The notes beneath the pieces are model-generated. The model made no database searches and had not been told where the DNA came from. It was given only the letters and a program-made list of their open reading frames with translations. DNA of 6,604 nucleotides, from positions 1-6,604 of the forward strand of contig CABGHH010000094.1 in the NCBI GenBank assembly GCA_902158745.1, written 5' to 3'. The position numbers and the translations under genes are program-made. This document shows positions 1-5,511 of this stretch, in pieces. The first letter of the stretch is position 1. Each line of letters opens with the position of its first letter. This DNA is from Candidatus Methanolliviera sp. GoM_asphalt. Its GTDB lineage: Archaea > Halobacteriota > Methanoliparia > Methanoliparales > Methanoliparaceae.

Positions 1-73
1 TGGGTTTTCCTCCTTCCATTACAGCAACAGCCGAATTTGTCGTACCAAGATCGATACCAACACTTTTAGCCAT
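1..73 (-). CDS. dnaK: Molecular chaperone DnaK (Hsp70), N-terminal fragment
   Basis: Only the first 24 codons lie in the window; the gene runs off the left edge. The peptide begins MAKSVGIDLGTTNSAVAV, and IDLGTTNS is the phosphate-binding loop 1 signature at the start of the Hsp70 ATPase domain. Hsp70 is a cytoplasmic ATP-driven chaperone that works with DnaJ and GrpE. The ATG (73-71) is preceded at 7 nt by a strong ribosome binding site (AAAAGGAGG, plus-strand 81-89), which fixes the start. It lies 114 nt downstream of hsp20 on the same strand, so the two form a heat-shock pair. Archaeal dnaK genes are generally thought to derive from bacteria, and many hyperthermophilic archaea lack them. 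Neither grpE nor dnaJ is visible here. Identification is firm despite the truncation. Confidence 0.95.
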   Translation of the reverse strand, partial: MAKSVGIDLGTTNSAVAVMEGGKP

Positions 74-105
74 TCAAAAACCTCCTTTTAAAAATTTAGA
101 AGAAC

Positions 106-143
106 ATTTTAAAAAAATTAGGATTTTAAAAAAATTAAAAAAA
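106..143 (-). terminator. T-rich tract between hsp20 and dnaK
   Basis: On the minus strand, downstream of the hsp20 stop, there are three runs of seven T (143-137, 134-128 and 117-111). Oligo-T stretches without a strong hairpin are the usual archaeal termination signal, so this may end the hsp20 transcript. The same stretch holds TTTTAAAAT-like motifs (130-122 and 113-106) that could be the TATA element for dnaK, 33-57 nt before its ATG. The two roles are not exclusive. This is an inference from composition only. Confidence 0.4.
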
Positions 144-187
144 GAAATGAAAATTAAACCGATCTGCTCGAACGAAGTTTGGTATGG

Positions 188-640
188 TCACTTAATCTCT
201 ATCTTTTTGACCTCTTTTCCTTCGACTTTCGGTACCTCAATAGAAAGCACGCCGTCCTCGAACGTCGCGTTCACCTTCTCTGCATCTACCTCCGATGAAA
301 GCGGTATTGCCCTGTAGTATCTGCCGTAAGTTCTCTCTCTTCTGATATATCCTTCGCCCTTCTCTTCCTTATCTTCCTTCCTCTCGGCACCGATTTCGAG
401 CATATCACCCTTGACGTTAACCGAGATATCTTCCTTCTTTACACCGGGTATGTCCGCCCTGACCACGATATTACCCTCTTTCTCGGCCACATCCACGTAT
501 GGTGCCACCGTTCCAATATCTCTCCCGGTTGTTTCAGGAAGCCTCCTACCAACGTACGGCACTTCCTCTAACATCTTATCCATCCAATCCCACATCCTTC
601 TCATCTCTTCATGGGGGTCAAACCATCTACGTATTGCCAT
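188..640 (-). CDS. hsp20: Small heat shock protein, Hsp20/alpha-crystallin family
   Basis: A 150-aa ATP-independent holdase that binds unfolding proteins in the cytoplasm, usually as a large oligomer. The N-terminal arm (residues 1-46) is rich in W, M and R (RRWFDP, MRRMWDWM). The alpha-crystallin domain spans about 47-137, with APYVDVAEKEGNIVVRADIPG at its start and the family hallmark A-x-x-x-D-G-V-L at 125-132 (ATFEDGVL). A short C-terminal tail carries the I-x-I motif (IEI, 147-149) that docks neighbouring subunits. Length is typical. The ATG (640-638) has a strong ribosome binding site (AAGGAGG, 650-656) at 9 nt and a TATA box at 679-686. It lies upstream of dnaK on the same strand, which fits joint heat-shock control. 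Family assignment is secure. Confidence 0.95.
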   Translation of the reverse strand: MAIRRWFDPHEEMRRMWDWMDKMLEEVPYVGRRLPETTGRDIGTVAPYVDVAEKEGNIVVRADIPGVKKEDISVNVKGDMLEIGAERKEDKEEKGEGYIRRERTYGRYYRAIPLSSEVDAEKVNATFEDGVLSIEVPKVEGKEVKKIEIK

Positions 641-649
641 CTCTTAATA

Positions 650-686
650 CCTCCTTACCATAATGTTAGTAGTAATAGTATTTAAA
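650..686 (-). promoter_or_regulatory. hsp20 promoter (TATA box) and ribosome binding site
   Basis: Minus-strand TTTTAAATA (687-679) matches the archaeal TATA consensus. Transcription would start about 25 nt downstream, near 657, giving a leader of roughly 17 nt that contains AAGGAGG (656-650). I see no clear palindromic heat-shock operator around the box. Confidence 0.6.
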
Positions 687-769
687 ATTTTCTATGATCT
701 TGAATAGTTTCAACTATAAAGTTATGCCGTATCCAAATATCCAAAAGACGAGGCGGAGGCATAATCCAT

Positions 770-1576
770 TTATCCCGATGAGTTTATCTTTCTCCATATC
801 GCATCCATCATAGCCTCAAATGTGTATGTTCTTGGGATCACATCTGTGTTCACCCCAAAATTTCCAAGCGCCCTCTCCGTCTCTCTTCCTATCACCGCGA
901 TCAACATCTCCCCTTTTTTTCCATCTTTCCTACATATCCTTCTTATCTCTTCATATACTTCCATCTCATTAGCAATCTCAAAGAGGTTATTCACGGTCAT
1001 GCCACTTGTGAACGTGAGCACGTCTATATTCCCATCTAATATCTTTTTTATCAGTTCTTTTGCCCGAACCAGCCAGAAACCGTCTGGAGAAACTCCCGTA
1101 TATACATTCGCCTCGTGGACAAGAGCTCCCGCACGTTTGAGACTTTCATTCAATTTTACATTTCCGCGATCGCTTCTTATTATCTCCACATTTCTTCCAT
1201 CCGTAAGAGGAGATAGGGTCTCTACAATACCAAGAGAGCTATATTCCTTTGGAATGATTTTAGCAGTTATTCCCTTTTCTTTCAGCGATTTATTCGTTTT
1301 TGGACCGATAGCAACGACGTTTGTGTGATTCAAAGCATTTATAAACGGTTCTTGAGACTGGACAAGATCAAAAGCGTATCTTACACCGTTGGCACTTGTA
1401 AAGATGACGAAGTCTGCCTCTCCATTGAATAAACGATGGATGAATGAATCGAATCGAGGATCCTCCACAGGACGGAGCAATATCATCGGTGCAAAGAAGG
1501 TATCAAATCCATAAGATCTCGCGATCGTGATAGACTCCATATGATAGACCTCAGGTCTCGTTATCGCAACCTTCAT
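770..1576 (-). CDS. hemD: Uroporphyrinogen-III synthase
   Basis: Cyclises and rearranges hydroxymethylbilane to uroporphyrinogen III, the branch point for siroheme, heme, cobalamin and F430. The protein has two similar lobes. Recognisable blocks (numbered from the ATG) are ITRP at 5-8, DFVIFTSANGV at 55-65, VVAIGPKT at 87-94, RSDRGN at 134-139, ANVYTGV around 156-162 including the conserved Tyr159, DVLTFTSGMTV at 185-195 and IAVIGRET at 226-233. The length of 268 aa is normal. A TTG one codon upstream (1579) is in frame, but the ATG at 1576 is better spaced (7 nt) from an AAAAGGT site (1590-1584), so I start there. No other tetrapyrrole genes are next to it. It is transcribed towards hsp20, 129 nt away, but hsp20 has its own TATA box. 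Confidence 0.9.
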   Translation of the reverse strand: MKVAITRPEVYHMESITIARSYGFDTFFAPMILLRPVEDPRFDSFIHRLFNGEADFVIFTSANGVRYAFDLVQSQEPFINALNHTNVVAIGPKTNKSLKEKGITAKIIPKEYSSLGIVETLSPLTDGRNVEIIRSDRGNVKLNESLKRAGALVHEANVYTGVSPDGFWLVRAKELIKKILDGNIDVLTFTSGMTVNNLFEIANEMEVYEEIRRICRKDGKKGEMLIAVIGRETERALGNFGVNTDVIPRTYTFEAMMDAIWRKINSSG

Positions 1577-1600
1577 CAAATTTACCTTTTTGGGGATTTG

Positions 1601-1608
1601 ATATTAAA
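1601..1608 (-). promoter_or_regulatory. Possible hemD TATA box
   Basis: Minus-strand TTTAATAT (1608-1601) is centred about 28 nt before the hemD ATG, so initiation would fall almost at the start codon and give a nearly leaderless mRNA. An alternative, ATTATAAAAA (1651-1642), would leave a leader of about 45 nt that keeps the AAAAGGT site. The sequence does not decide between them. Confidence 0.3.
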
Positions 1609-1640
1609 CTTTTCTGCATTTTGGATAACCTAATCGAATG

Positions 1641-1650
1641 CTTTTTATAA
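1641..1650 (+). promoter_or_regulatory. Plus-strand TATA-like element upstream of the acetyl-CoA synthetase gene
   Basis: CTTTTTATAA reads as a good archaeal TATA box on the plus strand; initiation would fall near 1670. No better TATA motif is evident between here and 2035 (only a weak ATTTAAG inside the repeat, 1934-1940). If this is the promoter, the leader is about 365 nt long and includes the inverted repeats and repeat copy 1. On the minus strand the same bases could serve hemD. Confidence 0.35.
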
Positions 1651-1804
1651 TACAATTTTAAACTTATTACGAAGGAAGCTGAAATCAAAACGATGAAGTG
1701 GTAGATATAAAGATGGCGAGGATCATAGCAATTTGGTCTTTAGAGGTTTGGAACATATTAATTTGTTACTTACCTTCACACACCCAATCTATAAGATTCT
1801 TTGA

Positions 1805-1850
1805 CGTTATCTTTACACATCTATCCCGTCCGCATAGATAACGGGGGGAT
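1805..1850 (+). other. Overlapping, mutually exclusive inverted repeats (possible leader RNA structure)
   Basis: Three pairings compete for the same bases. The first is a perfect 8-bp pair, CGTTATCT (1805-1812) with AGATAACG (1836-1843). The second is ATCTAT (1819-1824) with ATAGAT (1834-1839). The third is CATCTATCCCGT (1818-1829) with ACGGGGGGATG (1841-1851), containing a small bulge. Such competition suits a switching leader but can also arise by chance. There is no match to a riboswitch I know. Confidence 0.3.
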
Positions 1851-1867
1851 GAGATTAGATGAGAATA

Positions 1868-1974
1868 ATTGAATTTGAGGGGTCAGATAAAATGAATATC
1901 GGCTCAACGGAAAGTATGAAGGCATTGGGAGAAGATTTAAGTTGATAAAGCAAAAAGAAGTTGTGTGGAGATGA
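1868..1974 (+). repeat. 107-nt direct repeat, copy 1
   Basis: Aligns without gaps to 3424-3530 with 7 mismatches (about 93% identity); the first 93 nt carry only 4. It starts at ATTGAATTTGAGGGGTCAG and ends at AGATGA, 60 nt before the acetyl-CoA synthetase ATG. The ends are not inverted repeats of each other and I see no target-site duplication. Both copies lie in the same orientation upstream of a plus-strand metabolic gene, so the repeat may be a mobile remnant, a duplicated gene fragment or a shared leader element. Confidence 0.9.
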
Positions 1975-2020
1975 TGAAGAGACTATCTTGGCAGTATCGC
2001 ATCTCGATGAAGAGACCATC
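1973..2020 (+). repeat. Two 15-nt direct repeats, 33 nt apart
   Basis: GATGAAGAGACTATC (1973-1987) and GATGAAGAGACCATC (2006-2020) differ at one base. The 33-nt period is eleven codons. In that frame both units read DEETI, and the frame closes with a TAA that overlaps the next gene's ATG (TAATG, 2033-2037). Confidence 0.7.
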
Positions 2021-2034
2021 GAAGGAGGTTATTA

Positions 2035-3060
2035 ATGTCTTTGAGATCATTTTTTGATCCGAAAAGTGTTGCCATCATTGGTGCTTCGGGAACACCGGGT
2101 AAGGGAGGATATGCGCTGATAGAAAATATGACGAAAACAGATTTTAAAAGGAAGGTATATCCTATAAACCCAAAAAGAAGAGAGATATTAGGACTGAAGA
2201 CTTACCCAAAAATAAATAAACTTCCCGAGGTGGTAGATCTTGCCATCATCGTAATAAACAACGAAGCTGTTCCTCAAATGATAGACGAGTGTGGATCGTT
2301 CGGGATTAAAAACGTCATTATTGAATCAGGTGGCTTTGCAGAGGCTTCAGAGAGGGGAAAAAAACTTGAGAAGGATGTGCTGAGAAAGGCAAGAAAATTC
2401 GGTATGATGGTGATGGGGCCGAACAGTATCGGGATAATCGATACTTCAAGTGGTTTTTCCACCCCCTATGTTCCTATTGAAACGGTAAAAAAGGGAAGAG
2501 TAGCATTTGTGGGACAGACTGGACTTTTGGAATCTGTATTCATTCCTCTTCTTCGGAACATTGGCGTGAGCAAAGTTGTCTGCATGGGAAATAAGTGCGA
2601 TGTGGATGAATGCGATGTATTAGAATACATTATAGACGATTCATCTACTGATATCATCGCCATGTATATCGAGGGGATAAGGGATGGGAGAAGATTTATA
2701 AAGATTATAGAGAGATCAGAGAAGGTATTAATTGTGTTAAAGGGGGGAAGAACAACCTATGGGGCGCGGGCTGTATCTTCTCATACTGGAACGATTTGCG
2801 GAGAGAACAGAGTTTACGACGCCCTATTTGAGCAATATAATATTATTCCAGTAAAAAGTTTTGAGGAGCTATTCGATCTTGTGAAGGTGTTTATATCTCA
2901 GCCTTTCCCCAATGGAAATTGTGTTGGGATAATAACCGTCACAGGAGCGGGCGGGGTGACGGCATCCGACTGTTGTGAGGATAATGGACTTGAGATAGCT
3001 TCTGTCTCCTCCCGCACCCTTGAGAAGATACGGGAGGTTTACCCTACGTGGCACCGGTAA
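2035..3060 (+). CDS. acdA: ADP-forming acetyl-CoA synthetase, alpha subunit, N-terminal part (frameshifted)
   Basis: The alpha subunit of this enzyme converts acetyl-CoA, ADP and phosphate into acetate, ATP and CoA, together with an ATP-grasp beta subunit. The CoA-binding Rossmann domain comes first (SVAIIGASGTPGKGG, 11-25; ESGGFAE, 97-103; GPNSIG, 128-133). The succinyl-CoA-ligase-like domain follows (GNKCDVDECDVLEYI, 185-199; LKGGRT, 235-240). The phosphorylated histidine is His250 in SHTGT. Domain 5 starts at about 298 (IITVTGAGGVTASD). The frame ends at 341, after VYPTWHR, inside domain 5, while the family is about 460 aa. The missing part continues in the -1 frame (3048-3428), so one base is probably lost near 3050. 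The ATG has GAAGGAGGT (2021-2029) upstream and overlaps a TAA (TAATG). No beta-subunit gene is in view. Confidence 0.85.
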   Translation: MSLRSFFDPKSVAIIGASGTPGKGGYALIENMTKTDFKRKVYPINPKRREILGLKTYPKINKLPEVVDLAIIVINNEAVPQMIDECGSFGIKNVIIESGGFAEASERGKKLEKDVLRKARKFGMMVMGPNSIGIIDTSSGFSTPYVPIETVKKGRVAFVGQTGLLESVFIPLLRNIGVSKVVCMGNKCDVDECDVLEYIIDDSSTDIIAMYIEGIRDGRRFIKIIERSEKVLIVLKGGRTTYGARAVSSHTGTICGENRVYDALFEQYNIIPVKSFEELFDLVKVFISQPFPNGNCVGIITVTGAGGVTASDCCEDNGLEIASVSSRTLEKIREVYPTWHR

Positions 3061-3428
3061 AAAATCCTTTGGATGTTTGGTCCGCAATAGAAAAGACAGG
3101 ATCAGAAGAGGTATATCGGAGGGCAACGGAGGAATTTTTGGCAGACGGTGGTGTTGACGCTGTAATCCCGGTTATCGGAGCAGTTTCGTGGATGGAGCTG
3201 GATATACGCCTATTTTTACACTTAAAGAAAAAATATCCTCAAAAGCCGATCATACTTGTAGGGCTTCTAGGGGAGCCTGATATACTTTTGAGATGGAAGA
3301 AGATTCTCGAGCCCGAAATACCAGTATTTCCCACCGCTGAAAGAGCAATAAAGGCGTTGGCTCTCCTTGAAAAATTTGGTAGGAAATCTATTCTAAAGAA
3401 GAATAAAATGCTGAGAAATCCCCATTGA
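3048..3428 (+). CDS. acdA: ADP-forming acetyl-CoA synthetase, alpha subunit, C-terminal part (other side of frameshift)
   Basis: Continues the alpha subunit. APVKNPLDVWSAIE follows on from EVYPTW of the upstream frame as in intact family members, then VDAVIPVIGAV, a KPIILVGLLGEP strand and the closing VFPTAERAIKALALLEKF. Joined at Trp339 the two parts make about 464 aa, the expected family size. The frame opens with GTG (3048), 10 nt after a GGAGG (3033-3037), so separate translation is conceivable. That GGAGG, however, lies within codons for conserved residues and is probably coincidental. On its own this piece is an incomplete domain 5 and would not be active. Its last His codon and TGA stop lie in repeat copy 2, so the extreme C-terminus (MLRNPH) may not be the ancestral one. 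Confidence 0.8.
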   Translation: MAPVKNPLDVWSAIEKTGSEEVYRRATEEFLADGGVDAVIPVIGAVSWMELDIRLFLHLKKKYPQKPIILVGLLGEPDILLRWKKILEPEIPVFPTAERAIKALALLEKFGRKSILKKNKMLRNPH

Positions 3429-3530
3429 ATTTGAGGGGTCAGATAAAATGAATATCGCCTCAATGGAAAGTATGAAGGCATTGGGGGAAGATTTAAGTCG
3501 ATAAAGCAAAAAGAAGATATGTGTAGATGA
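3424..3530 (+). repeat. 107-nt direct repeat, copy 2
   Basis: Second copy of the sequence at 1868-1974, same orientation, 1,556 nt further on. Its first bases supply the stop codon of the acetyl-CoA synthetase alpha reading frame (TGA, 3426-3428). It ends 141 nt before the ATG of the isomerase gene, whose TATA box lies outside the repeat. Confidence 0.9.
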
Positions 3531-3610
3531 ATCTTATAGAAAGATCGTACTGCAGTGATATAGTACTCTATGGTCTTTTAAAGATTTAATGTACATCTGT
3601 TATACTCACA

Positions 3611-3619
3611 TTTTATATA
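3611..3619 (+). promoter_or_regulatory. TATA box of the isomerase gene
   Basis: TTTTATATA is a near-perfect archaeal TATA box. Initiation about 25 nt downstream (near 3640) gives a leader of roughly 30 nt carrying GGAGG (3661-3665) at 6 nt from the ATG. Confidence 0.65.
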
Positions 3620-3671
3620 TTGTGAAAGTAAAAGAGAATCTTTCATCGACTTTTAATCTTGGAGGGATTTT

Positions 3672-4370
3672 ATGAAAATGAGATTTGGTGAGAAGATATA
3701 TACACCTGATGTAAGAATGCTCTACGATATGAAAGAGGTCGTCTTCGATGAAAAATGGTTTAAAAACGCCGATAATGTGCCTCTCTATTATATGTATAGA
3801 GATCTGGCGCTTAACGAAGAGGATAGGAGGGTGATTATTGAAAACGACCTTAGATACGACGTTACAGCAATCCCTCCGGGAATGCTTGGGAGAGAATATC
3901 TCAAAACCGCCGGGCATTATCACCCTTCGAGGTATACCGAGATATACGAGGTTTTGGCGGGAAGAGCCCACTATTTGCTTCAAAAGGGGCCTGAAAAGAT
4001 TATGGATGTGGTCTTGGTAGAAGCAGAGAAAGGAGATAAGGTGATAATTCCCCCCAATTACGGGCACATCACGATAAATCCATTTGAGGAGGAGATCAAA
4101 ATGGCAAATTGGGTTTCAAGAAGGTTTTCTTCCATCTATGAACCGATTAGGGAGATGAGGGGGGGAACTTACTACGAGACCAGCGACGGGTTAATAAGAA
4201 ATAAAAATTATAAAAGTGTTCCAGGGATTAGATGTGAAAAGGCAAAGGAGTATCCAGAATTGGGCATCTTCAAGGGTGAAGGGATGTATGATCTGATAAA
4301 ATCTCCAGAAAAACTGAGATTTTTGAATTATCCGGAAGACTACAAGTGGTTTTGGCCACGAATCTTATGA
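3672..4370 (+). CDS. pgiA: Cupin-type (archaeal) glucose-6-phosphate isomerase
   Basis: Interconverts glucose 6-phosphate and fructose 6-phosphate in the cytoplasm; unrelated in fold to the common phosphoglucose isomerase. The metal-binding cupin motifs are visible. Motif 1 is KTAGHYHPSRYTEIYEVLAG at 78-97, with His82, His84 and, by its position, Glu90 as ligands. Motif 2 is IPPNYGHITINP at 126-137, with His132 as the fourth ligand. At 232 aa it is longer than the compact 189-aa Pyrococcus enzyme. The extra C-terminal part (about 165-232) ends with YDLIKSPEKLRFLNYPEDY. The ATG at 3672 has GGAGG at 6 nt; a second ATG two codons later is less well placed. Its 3' end overlaps the convergent acetyltransferase gene by 6 nt. 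It is transcribed from its own promoter, separately from the preceding gene. Confidence 0.88.
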   Translation: MKMRFGEKIYTPDVRMLYDMKEVVFDEKWFKNADNVPLYYMYRDLALNEEDRRVIIENDLRYDVTAIPPGMLGREYLKTAGHYHPSRYTEIYEVLAGRAHYLLQKGPEKIMDVVLVEAEKGDKVIIPPNYGHITINPFEEEIKMANWVSRRFSSIYEPIREMRGGTYYETSDGLIRNKNYKSVPGIRCEKAKEYPELGIFKGEGMYDLIKSPEKLRFLNYPEDYKWFWPRIL

Positions 4371-4796
4371 CAACTCTTTGGAATAGATCAAGGCATCTTT
4401 TTCGCCATAATATCTCGATTTTTTTCCGGCAAACGCATAGTCAAGCCCCTTGTAGAACTCTATGGCTTCCTTATTATCTTCTTTAACTTCGAGAGTGATC
4501 TTTCTAAAATCACTCTTCTCAAACGCCGCTTCCAGCGTTTTAAGAAGATTTTCCCCAACTCCTTTTTTTCTGAATTCCTCCTTTACGTATATAGCGCTCA
4601 AATGAGATCTAACATCACTTTTAACGCTTCCCGCCACAAATCCAATTATTTTTTCTCTGTTTTTATAGACATAGAAATATTGTCTAAATAGCATATAAAA
4701 TTTTATCATATCATAACGACTATTGTTTGGCTCAAGTTTTTTCCACATCTTTGCCACCTCGGGAAGCTCCCGTATTAAAGCTCTTTTTATCCCCAT
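4365..4796 (-). CDS. GNAT-family N-acetyltransferase (RimI-like)
   Basis: A 143-aa acetyl-CoA-dependent acetyltransferase. The acetyl-CoA pyrophosphate-binding motif R-x-x-G-x-G is RKKGVG at 76-81, preceded by the beta-4 strand LSAIYVKEEF. Motif B follows with NKEAIEFYKGLDYAF (108-122), typical of RimI and other small GNAT enzymes that acetylate protein N-termini, lysines or small amines; the substrate cannot be told. A TTG at 4814 would add six residues and overlap the upstream gene. I prefer the ATG at 4796, 5 nt past the stop of the DUF434-like gene (TGATAACCATG), which implies translational coupling. The pair reads as one operon from the promoter near 5515. Its 3' end overlaps the isomerase gene by 6 nt, tail to tail. 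Confidence 0.8.
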   Translation of the reverse strand: MGIKRALIRELPEVAKMWKKLEPNNSRYDMIKFYMLFRQYFYVYKNREKIIGFVAGSVKSDVRSHLSAIYVKEEFRKKGVGENLLKTLEAAFEKSDFRKITLEVKEDNKEAIEFYKGLDYAFAGKKSRYYGEKDALIYSKELS

Positions 4797-4801
4797 GGTT
4801 A

Positions 4802-5482
4802 TCAACCCAAACAAAATCTCGTGGTGGTCGGTTTATAATATGAATATCCAAATTCTTCAGCGACGTGGAAAGGTATATCGACGATATTTATCACATTATC
4901 CATTATATTTCCATCGCTCGTGGCAACCATGTCATCCTTATGTCTTCTCACTTGACAATCAGCATCTTTTGACGTCAATGCGGAGCCATTCACCTCTTCA
5001 AAGATTTCCCTCGCCAGAGCGGAAAGTTTTCCACTCTCACTTATCTGGGCGTCAAAGATGAAAATAACTTCTTTTGGGAGATATTTTGATAATAGGATTT
5101 TTATCTTCTCCAGCGATTCTTTTGTCTCCTTTTTTATCCTATATCTATGAAAGATTGCCCTGACATCCTTTAAAACGCCGTCGTCACACAAAAAAACGGG
5201 ATATCCAAGAATTAAACTTTCTACCGTTATTAGAACGTTGTACCCATCCATGACTACAGATTTTCCCTTTATAAGATCTATCGGAACCAATTTTTTCATC
5301 CTATCTTCTGAGAGTTTTTTTTCACATGCGATTCTGAAGAGAATGTTCCGATCCTCTTTTATTAGTCTGTAATGGTTCGAGACAAAATTTATGGCAGAAT
5401 CCTTTGGATACCTTCTATCCAATAGAAATCTTACGTCTAAAAGTGGCATCTCAAGCGCCTTCAGTCTCTCTTCAAACTTCAT
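4802..5482 (-). CDS. DUF434/DUF5616-like archaeal protein, possible metal-dependent nuclease fold
   Basis: A 226-aa protein of a conserved but uncharacterised archaeal family, recognised from memory of its motif pattern. The N-terminal block has LLDVRFLLDRRYPK (14-27) and FVSNHYRLIKEDRNILFR (33-50). The second part has VVMDGYNVLITVES (76-89), DDGVLKDV (100-107), FIFDAQISESGKLS (141-154) and ATSDGNIMDN (187-196). The D-G-Y-N strand and scattered conserved aspartates (Asp79, Asp100/101, Asp106, Asp144, Asp190) resemble PIN/NYN-type RNase active sites. That is my inference, not an established function. There is no signal peptide or membrane segment. It leads an operon with the GNAT gene 5 nt downstream. 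A TATA box lies 30-37 nt upstream and there is no clear ribosome binding site, so the mRNA may be nearly leaderless. Confidence 0.7.
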   Translation of the reverse strand: MKFEERLKALEMPLLDVRFLLDRRYPKDSAINFVSNHYRLIKEDRNILFRIACEKKLSEDRMKKLVPIDLIKGKSVVMDGYNVLITVESLILGYPVFLCDDGVLKDVRAIFHRYRIKKETKESLEKIKILLSKYLPKEVIFIFDAQISESGKLSALAREIFEEVNGSALTSKDADCQVRRHKDDMVATSDGNIMDNVINIVDIPFHVAEEFGYSYYKPTTTRFCLG

Positions 5483-5511
5483 TTAGTATCCATTTAAATT
5501 AAAATTTTTTA

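Larger units (their letters stand above)
1577..2034. other. 458-nt spacer between divergent hemD and the acetyl-CoA synthetase gene
   Basis: It holds, left to right: the hemD promoter area; a plus-strand TATA-like motif (1641-1650); an open frame of 42 codons from 1713 with no ribosome binding site; a cluster of alternative inverted repeats (1805-1850); copy 1 of the 107-nt repeat (1868-1974); and a short tandem-like repeat (1973-2020) ending at the GAAGGAGGT ribosome binding site (2021-2029). I see no tRNA, rRNA or recognisable riboswitch. Confidence 0.6.

Noticed and set aside
822..1328. 168-codon plus-strand open frame opposite hemD
   Set aside because: Antisense shadow of a well-supported gene; the peptide is Ser/Phe/Pro-rich low-complexity sequence with no domain.
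1713..1841. 42-codon plus-strand open frame beginning MARIIAIW
   Set aside because: No ribosome binding site, ordinary size for chance in this composition, and it runs through the inverted repeats; no recognisable motif.
3040..3060. Programmed -1 frameshifting
   Set aside because: No slippery heptamer or obvious downstream pseudoknot; the A6 run lies after the first-frame stop begins, so it cannot help.
1868..3530. Composite transposon with the repeats as its ends
   Set aside because: No transposase, no terminal inverted repeats within the copies and no target-site duplication; the enclosed gene is a metabolic enzyme.
3547..3566. GTACT/AGTAC inverted repeat after repeat copy 2 as a terminator
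   Set aside because: Only 5 bp with a 10-nt loop and no following T run of note; too weak.
3606..4067. 153-codon minus-strand open frame opposite the isomerase
   Set aside because: Lies antisense to clear cupin motifs and over the isomerase promoter, with no ribosome binding site or domain.
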